Shown: piece by piece, positions 57,970-64,000 of the stretch
Layout of the letters: every line of letters starts with the position of its first letter
Numbering within the stretch: the first letter of the stretch is position 1
NCBI GenBank assembly: GCA_017857595.1
Contig: JAFMCU010000005.1
Location: 37,962-101,961 of the forward strand
DNA: 64,000 nucleotides
Direction: 5' to 3'
DNA from: Thermoprotei archaeon
GTDB taxonomy: Archaea; Thermoproteota; Thermoprotei; Gearchaeales; Gearchaeaceae
Notes under the pieces: model-generated
What the model was told of the DNA's origin: nothing
Database searches by the model: none
The model's input: the letters and a program-made list of their open reading frames with translations, nothing else
Program-made: the position numbers and the translations under genes

Positions 57970-58957
57970 GTTAATTGAAAGAATTAGGGATAAAGACTTT
58001 ATTGAAACAAAAGAAGGTTTTTATCAAGTTACAGGTTATATTCATTCTTCACAAGGAATTGTTGCAATACCTAGATATTTTATAGTAAATTTTCCTACGT
58101 ATTGGTATAAAGAAGGTAAATACTTTATGCGTGTTTTACCTGACTATGGTCCTGAAACTGTTGAAAAAGCTATAATTAGTTATTCTAGTAAATATCTTAA
58201 GTTTTATAATGAGTATGGAGTACGTGTTCCTGAAATTCCAATAAATAAGATTATTCAAGTTTACTATACAAATAAATACGATTTATCTACAAAGAAAGAT
58301 TCATTATATAAAATATTTTTAGATATTATACGGCTTTTGAAGAGGGAAATAGGATTAGAAATGGAAAATTTAGGATTGACATCTACAATGCTTATAGGTA
58401 TATCTAATCCAATGATCTCTGATATAGACATAGTGATCTATGGAAAAGAAAACGTTACTAAGTTAAAATCATTTTTGCAATCTTCTAAATTTGAAAAGAT
58501 AAAAATTCAAAACTATACTTATGAATCAAATATAAGGAAAACTAATGAACATAGTCTAAAAATTATAAACAAGAGAAAATGGAATCGCCTAATTTATAAA
58601 AACAGAGAAATATCTTTCAATGCTGTTAAAACCTTTGATGAAATAAAAAAAGATGAAAAAATCAAAAAATGCGAAAATCTTGAATTTGTTGAAGCAAAGA
58701 TTAAAGTTGTGGGAATTAAAAATCCTTATTTTTATCCGTTAGAATATATGGTAAAAATTGAAGAAGCGAATTTCGAATATGAAATAGATAGGTTAGTTAT
58801 ATTTAATGACTTTTTCATAGATTGCTTTGAAGAAGGTGATTTATTGAAAGTAAAAGGAATTATACAAAAAATAAACACTTCTTCTGGTTTATATTATAGA
58901 TTAGCCTTTGGCGTCAGAGAACACTTTGCTGATCAAATGCTCATCTTTTTGGATTAA
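57962..58957 (+). CDS. Predicted nucleotidyltransferase, COG1665-like
   Basis: RDKDFIETKEGFYQVTGYIHSSQGIVAIPRYF and NTase motif LIGISNPMISDIDIVIYG; 8 nt overlap with preceding gene. Confidence 0.78.
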   Translation: MDELIERIRDKDFIETKEGFYQVTGYIHSSQGIVAIPRYFIVNFPTYWYKEGKYFMRVLPDYGPETVEKAIISYSSKYLKFYNEYGVRVPEIPINKIIQVYYTNKYDLSTKKDSLYKIFLDIIRLLKREIGLEMENLGLTSTMLIGISNPMISDIDIVIYGKENVTKLKSFLQSSKFEKIKIQNYTYESNIRKTNEHSLKIINKRKWNRLIYKNREISFNAVKTFDEIKKDEKIKKCENLEFVEAKIKVVGIKNPYFYPLEYMVKIEEANFEYEIDRLVIFNDFFIDCFEEGDLLKVKGIIQKINTSSGLYYRLAFGVREHFADQMLIFLD

Positions 58958-60246
58958 ATCAATATAGGCAATTTTTCTTCGGTTAAATTATTCAGCTCTA
59001 TATCGAATGTATATTTAACATGCTGGAAATTTTTTCTAAATTCAATTATCTCGTTCTTTATTGATTCTTTATCAACTTTTTTAATTAACGCTTTCTCCAT
59101 CAATTCAGCTATATATTTCATCTCGCTCACACCGCATCCGTATCTTGTCATTTCTTGAACACCTAACCTTAAACCGCTTGGTTCTCTAACTTTATCTGGA
59201 GTATCTCCCGGTATCATATTTTTATTTGTAATAATATTGCACATTTCTAATTGTGTTGCTACATACGAACCACCTCCTAGATTTCTTACATCAATGACTA
59301 CTTGATGAGATTCTGTGAATCCGTATTTCTCCGCTAAGACTTTAAAACCTAAAGAATGCAATTCTGAAGCTAAAGCTTTCGCGTTCTTTATTACGTTTTT
59401 AGCATATTCTTCTCCAAAATACTTCATTTCAATTGTAGTTGCCCATGTTGCTGCTAATCTATGCAAATGATGATTGGAAACGAATACTGGGAATATGTAT
59501 CTTCTAAACTTTTTAAAAACTTCTTGATTATTTGACAATGCAACACCCCCTTGTGGGCCAGGAAATGTTTTATGTGTAGAACTTGTTACTAGATCTGCAC
59601 CTTCTGCTAAAGGATCTTGGAATTGCTTACCTGCTATTAAGCCTAATACATGTGCTGCATCATAAATAATATAACTACCAACTTCATTAGCAACTTCTCT
59701 TAACTCCTTTACAGGTTGTCTAAATAATATAACCGAACCGCCAAGAATAATTATTTTAGGCTTTTTTTCTTTAATTCTTTTAATTGATGCATCAATATCT
59801 ACTCTCATTTGTTCAGGATTGAATGGAAGCTCTTCTTCTTTAATACCCAGAGCACCTAGTATTCCATATTTTGTATGGCTAACATGAGACCCAGCATATA
59901 CAGGTGCTACAAGAGCTGTATCATCTCTTTCACAAAGAGAAAAAAATGCAGCTCCGTTTGCAGAAGTTCCTGAGACAGGTCTTATATCAACAAATTTAGC
60001 TCTGAATAGTTCTCCTAAAGCTAAATTGGTTTTTTCTTCAATTTCATCAATATACCTAGTTCCTTGATAATATCTTTTCCATGGTAATCCTTCAGCATAT
60101 CTATGCATACCATCATTCATATAAAGCATATCAACTAAAGGCGATGTTACATTTTCTGATGCAATTAGATTAATACACTCTTTTCTTCTCCATTTATTAT
60201 GAGCTCTTACAAGTTCAACAATCCTATATATTTCTTCGTATGCCAT
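58954..60246 (-). CDS. glyA: Serine hydroxymethyltransferase
   Basis: INLIASENVTSP, PVSGTSANGAAF, TSSTHKTFPGPQGGV PLP-Lys motif. Confidence 0.96.
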   Translation of the reverse strand: MAYEEIYRIVELVRAHNKWRRKECINLIASENVTSPLVDMLYMNDGMHRYAEGLPWKRYYQGTRYIDEIEEKTNLALGELFRAKFVDIRPVSGTSANGAAFFSLCERDDTALVAPVYAGSHVSHTKYGILGALGIKEEELPFNPEQMRVDIDASIKRIKEKKPKIIILGGSVILFRQPVKELREVANEVGSYIIYDAAHVLGLIAGKQFQDPLAEGADLVTSSTHKTFPGPQGGVALSNNQEVFKKFRRYIFPVFVSNHHLHRLAATWATTIEMKYFGEEYAKNVIKNAKALASELHSLGFKVLAEKYGFTESHQVVIDVRNLGGGSYVATQLEMCNIITNKNMIPGDTPDKVREPSGLRLGVQEMTRYGCGVSEMKYIAELMEKALIKKVDKESIKNEIIEFRKNFQHVKYTFDIELNNLTEEKLPILI

Positions 60247-60304
60247 TAAACTTTAATTTACTTTTTAAAATATATTCTTATTAATAAAATTCAAATGTAA
60301 ATTA

Positions 60305-61609
60305 ATGGAACCTATTTTGTTAAAAAATTGTAAGTTTATCGTTGATGCAATTAATCCATTGAGAAAGAATAAGGATATACTAATAAAAGATGGAAGAATA
60401 GAACAAATAGGAGAAAATCTTAGTACAAACGGATTTGTTCTTGATTGCAAAGATTGTTTAGTTATTCCTGGCATGATTAATGCACATACACATTCATCAA
60501 TGAGCTTATTCAGAGGGATTGCTGAAGATTCAAAACTCGACGAATGGCTTAATAAAAAAATATGGCCTTTAGAAGCTAAACTAAACGCATATGATTGTTA
60601 CGTTGGTACTAAATTATCCGTAATGGAAATGCTTTTTTCAGGATTTACCTGTGCGGTGGATATGTATTTTAATATGAAGGATGTAGCTAAAGCATATATT
60701 GAATTAAATTTTAGAGGTGTTTTAAGTGAAGGGCTTTTTGATTTTTTTAATGAAGAAGTGCTCGATGAAAAGCTAAAATATGCTGAAACTGCTTTTTTAG
60801 ATTTAAAGAATATTAAATCTGAATTAATTAAGCCCTCATTTGGTCCTCATTCAACTTATACATGTTCAGATAAATTGCTTAAAGGAATTGCTGAAATATC
60901 TAATAAATATAATGCATTAGTACAAATACACGTCGCTGAGACGAAAGAAGAACAAGAACTTTGTATAAGAAGATATGGCTTGCGAGAAATAGAGCTATTG
61001 AAAAAATTGGGTTTGTGCAATAAAAGGTCAATATTGGCTCATGTAGTTTGGCTTAGTAATGAAGAAATTGCAATTCTTAAGAATACTGGCGCCATAGCAG
61101 TTCAAAATACAATTTCAAATTTAAAATTAGCTGTAGGTTCTACATGTGATATAAGAAAATTGCTCAATTCTAATGTAAATGTATCTTTAGGTACCGACGG
61201 ACCAGCAAGCAATAATTCTTTAGATGCTTTTGAGATGTTGAAATTTTCAGCTCTCTTCTTGAAAAATATGTATCATGATCCTACTGTTATAACTTCAAGA
61301 GAAATATTTCGAATAGCTACTTATGATTCATACAAATTAATTTTACCTGAAATAAATGGAGGTTTGATTCGAGAAGGATATGTTGCTGATCTATCCGTTT
61401 TAAACCTTAATTCTTTTAAACTAAAACCGATTACAGAAGACTCAACGCATATAATTAACCATTTAGTGTACTCATGCTCAGGTCTAAGGGCCAAGCATGT
61501 TATAGTAAATGGAAAACCATCCATTTTAAACGGTAAATTATTTAATTCAAATGAAGAAGGGATAATAGAAGAATTTGAAAAAGTCTTTTATTCGTTACTT
61601 AATAGATAA
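60305..61609 (+). CDS. mtaD: Amidohydrolase: 5'-methylthioadenosine/S-adenosylhomocysteine deaminase-like
   Basis: PGMINAHTHSSMSLFRGIAED, VQIHVAETKEE, LAHVVWLS, SLGTDGPASNNSLD. Confidence 0.9.
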   Translation: MEPILLKNCKFIVDAINPLRKNKDILIKDGRIEQIGENLSTNGFVLDCKDCLVIPGMINAHTHSSMSLFRGIAEDSKLDEWLNKKIWPLEAKLNAYDCYVGTKLSVMEMLFSGFTCAVDMYFNMKDVAKAYIELNFRGVLSEGLFDFFNEEVLDEKLKYAETAFLDLKNIKSELIKPSFGPHSTYTCSDKLLKGIAEISNKYNALVQIHVAETKEEQELCIRRYGLREIELLKKLGLCNKRSILAHVVWLSNEEIAILKNTGAIAVQNTISNLKLAVGSTCDIRKLLNSNVNVSLGTDGPASNNSLDAFEMLKFSALFLKNMYHDPTVITSREIFRIATYDSYKLILPEINGGLIREGYVADLSVLNLNSFKLKPITEDSTHIINHLVYSCSGLRAKHVIVNGKPSILNGKLFNSNEEGIIEEFEKVFYSLLNR

Positions 61610-62188
61610 AACATTCTTTAAAGCGAGGTTTATTTGCCACTTTTTTATACCTGAATTTAACAAATTGTTCAGTATTTCCTTTTCTGACATTCCTTCGTTT
61701 AGTAGCTTTTTTACTAACTTATTGAGAGTCTCGTTTATCTCATAAGGATATATTATCCATTTATCTATAACTCTAGTATAAAAGTCTGGAACAAATTTGG
61801 TCCAGGGTTTAATATAAACAGTAGCAACTTTTATTTCAGAAGGCTTATTATCGTTAATATATTTATAAGCTTTGTTTAAGGATTCTCCTGTATCGCTTAC
61901 ATCATCAACCAGCAATACTTTTTTATTTCTTACATCTTTACCTATAGTTTCAACAATAATTGGCTCTCTTAATGTTTCTGCTACGTTCGTATAAAACTTA
62001 ATATGCATATCGGTAACATTAGGTTGATCCAACAAATCTGATAAAATTCTCCCTACAACCCATCCGCCTCTTGCGATTGCGACAATTATATCAGGTCTGA
62101 AGCCATATAATTTAATTTTATAAGATAAATTTATGATATCCTTGTACAATTGATTCCAGGTTGGGATGTAAAATTCTATTTTATTCAC
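61595..62188 (-). CDS. Purine phosphoribosyltransferase family protein with helical C-terminal extension
   Basis: IVAIARGGWVVGRILSDLL, KVLLVDDVSDTGESL PRPP-binding loop. Confidence 0.88.
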   Translation of the reverse strand: MNKIEFYIPTWNQLYKDIINLSYKIKLYGFRPDIIVAIARGGWVVGRILSDLLDQPNVTDMHIKFYTNVAETLREPIIVETIGKDVRNKKVLLVDDVSDTGESLNKAYKYINDNKPSEIKVATVYIKPWTKFVPDFYTRVIDKWIIYPYEINETLNKLVKKLLNEGMSEKEILNNLLNSGIKKWQINLALKNVLSIK

Positions 62189-62243
62189 AATTCATTATAT
62201 TTATATTATTTTTAAATTTTGAATTTGCTTATTATTTTTTAAC

Positions 62244-62672
62244 ATGAATAAAATTGAAGAAAGTTTCTATGCATATGGTCATGAAAAGATAAAATCTACT
62301 CATAAAACTACACTAGAAATAACAAAAGAAGACTATTTAACTGAAAAAGGAGATTGTATAGTAGCTATTAAATCTGAGAAATCCTGTGCTGACCTTAATA
62401 ATGATTTGAAAAATGCTATAAGAAAAGATGGTTCAAAAGTTTTAATAAAATTGGTAGTAGGCAATGAAATTGAGACAGTAGAAGCTTATGGTTCAAAAAA
62501 ATTGATTTTAAATAATTCTACAAGCATGGTGATAAGAAAATCTGAATATATTGATGATCGAACTCTTGCAATTCGTTCGAATAAATCAGCGAATGATTTA
62601 AGAAGAGATTTTATCGATCTTTTAAAAGACAATAACGTCAAGATAAAGATAGTAATTGAAGTTTTAGTTTAA
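62244..62672 (+). CDS. DUF371 family protein
   Basis: YAYGHEKIKSTHKTTLEITKEDYLTEKGDCIVAIKSEKSCADL; characteristic archaeal DUF371 N terminus. Confidence 0.85.
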   Translation: MNKIEESFYAYGHEKIKSTHKTTLEITKEDYLTEKGDCIVAIKSEKSCADLNNDLKNAIRKDGSKVLIKLVVGNEIETVEAYGSKKLILNNSTSMVIRKSEYIDDRTLAIRSNKSANDLRRDFIDLLKDNNVKIKIVIEVLV

Positions 62673-62674
62673 TG

Positions 62675-63802
62675 CTAAATTTTAATTTCTTCAATTTCCT
62701 TTTTTGTTTCTTCATAGAAATAAATTCCTAAATCTTTCAAATCGTTAATAATTTCTTCAGTTTCTAACATTTCAGGTAAAACAACACCAGCACCTTTTAG
62801 CTTCCGTTCTGCCAACATTTTAATTACTTTTAATGGCAGATATGTAACTAAATATTCAGTCGCATTTTCATTAAATCTTTTAACTGCTTCTTGATGATCC
62901 AGGTATATGAAACTTTGACGAGATATTTTTTCGTCTTTTTTTGAACCAGTTATTTTAATAACTAATAACTCAAACCCACGCAGTTTATTATTATTTCTAA
63001 TACTTGATAATGCTTTCAACTTATCAAATTTTACTTTATTGTTAATTTCAAATTCCTTAAAACCTTTTTCAATTGTATCTGGAATGTAATAACCGAAATT
63101 TACTTTCATGATTTTTTTACCTAAAAATTTTGGTAATGTTATAACTTCTTCATGAGAAACTATCTTTACTTTTTTATACCCTATATTAATTGGAAAATAA
63201 AAATTCTCTATTGACTCATTATGATTTAGTCTAATATAATTTCCATTCATGTATACTAAAGGTCTTTCAATTAATTCCTGAAAGAATACAATTGGAGAAT
63301 ATACGTAATAATTTCCTGTACCATCGTAAGAAACAGAACCATCTCTTATAAGAATTTCATCTAGCATGTCTAAATCTTTAGAAGCATGTTTAGCTAGAAT
63401 ATTTGTTAGTCCTGGATCCGCTCCATAACTAGGGAATGCAAAAATCCCCGCATCATGGAATATGTCATCATGATAAATTGTGAATAAGAGTGTATAATCA
63501 CTAATTCCTAGGTCCATATAATGAGTACCTTCGTCTATGCATGCTCTTATTATATCGATTGACTTGCTACTAGGTGGTAAAGCCACAATTACTAAATCTG
63601 ATCTCGAGATAAATTTGCGAATTCTATCAACTTCTTCTATAGAAGAATTATAAACAAATATTTTATCTCCTAACTTTTTGGTTTTTTTAAGCCTTGATTG
63701 TGATTTATCAATGACAGTTATTTTGTTTATACTTTCATCCTTAACTAGACCTTTGATGAGATTGTATCCTGCAAATCCAGCACCTAAAACAACAACATTC
63801 AT
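62675..63802 (-). CDS. Saccharopine dehydrogenase-like NAD(P)-binding protein
   Basis: VVVLGAGFAGYNLIKGL Rossmann start; HYMDLGISDY, SYGADPGLTNILAKHA. Confidence 0.82.
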   Translation of the reverse strand: MNVVVLGAGFAGYNLIKGLVKDESINKITVIDKSQSRLKKTKKLGDKIFVYNSSIEEVDRIRKFISRSDLVIVALPPSSKSIDIIRACIDEGTHYMDLGISDYTLLFTIYHDDIFHDAGIFAFPSYGADPGLTNILAKHASKDLDMLDEILIRDGSVSYDGTGNYYVYSPIVFFQELIERPLVYMNGNYIRLNHNESIENFYFPINIGYKKVKIVSHEEVITLPKFLGKKIMKVNFGYYIPDTIEKGFKEFEINNKVKFDKLKALSSIRNNNKLRGFELLVIKITGSKKDEKISRQSFIYLDHQEAVKRFNENATEYLVTYLPLKVIKMLAERKLKGAGVVLPEMLETEEIINDLKDLGIYFYEETKKEIEEIKI

Positions 63803-63892
63803 AATCTCAATCCTCTTTTTAAAATTCTGCCAACTATATATTGTAAAAGAAAACTTTTAAGTTTTTCTTGTACATCTTTTATTTTGATATAT

Positions 63893-63976
63893 GCTAGGGT
63901 GGCAGAGTGGCCATTGCGCCGGCCTCGAAAGCCGGTGGGCGTTATGCCCGTGTGGGTTCGAATCCCACCCCTAGCG
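63893..63976 (+). tRNA. tRNA-Ser(CGA)
   Basis: GCTAGGG...CCCTAGC acceptor, anticodon arm CCGGC-CTCGAAA-GCCGG, long variable arm GGGCGTTATGCCC, T arm GTGGGTTCGAATCCCAC. Confidence 0.97.
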
Positions 63977-64000
63977 CTTTTAGAAAAACTTTTATAAATA

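Noticed and set aside
63845-63875. Inverted repeat AGAAAACTTTTAAGTTTTTCT upstream of tRNA-Ser
   Set aside because: A/T-rich and imperfect; more simply explained as the tRNA promoter region.
1-64000. CRISPR arrays, IS elements, prophage or defence genes
   Set aside because: No regularly spaced repeats, transposase, integrase, Cas, restriction-modification or toxin-antitoxin signatures were recognised by eye.

Overview
This 64 kb AT-rich window is chromosomal archaeal DNA. Its RPC34-like subunit, TFB, GAR1, PINA and tyrosyl/glycyl-tRNA synthetase gene content suggests a TACK-type archaeon, but lineage is inference only. Coding density is high. I see no insertion sequence, prophage, CRISPR array, rRNA or recognisable defence island. 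Most genes are informational or core-metabolic: EF-2, aIF1, S8e, SRP19, RpoP, TFB, RadA, a RadB-like paralogue, two ATP-dependent DNA ligases, UDGb, Ogg-type glycosylase, GlyRS, TyrRS, NFACT/RqcH-like, PPDK, SucCD, iPGM, G1P dehydrogenase and SHMT. Five tRNA genes were read directly: Gly-GCC, Glu-CTC, Glu-TTC, Gly-CCC and Ser-CGA. Two small genes missing from the ORF track were recovered: RpoP/Rpo12 and a YHS-domain protein. No single spectacular new system stands out. The best leads are: (i) a DNA ligase / orphan coiled-coil / PdeM-like phosphoesterase cluster; (ii) a cluster with about ten CBS motifs feeding into a Mut7-C RNase and AMMECR1; (iii) an arrestin-like-wHTH protein coupled to a predicted nucleotidyltransferase; (iv) a second ATP-dependent ligase next to UDGb; (v) aIF1 with a UUG start and an overlapping AUG uORF; (vi) an IDI-like Nudix protein lacking the catalytic Cys; (vii) paired sequon-rich surface proteins. 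All assignments come from reading the supplied translations and DNA; no database search was run.
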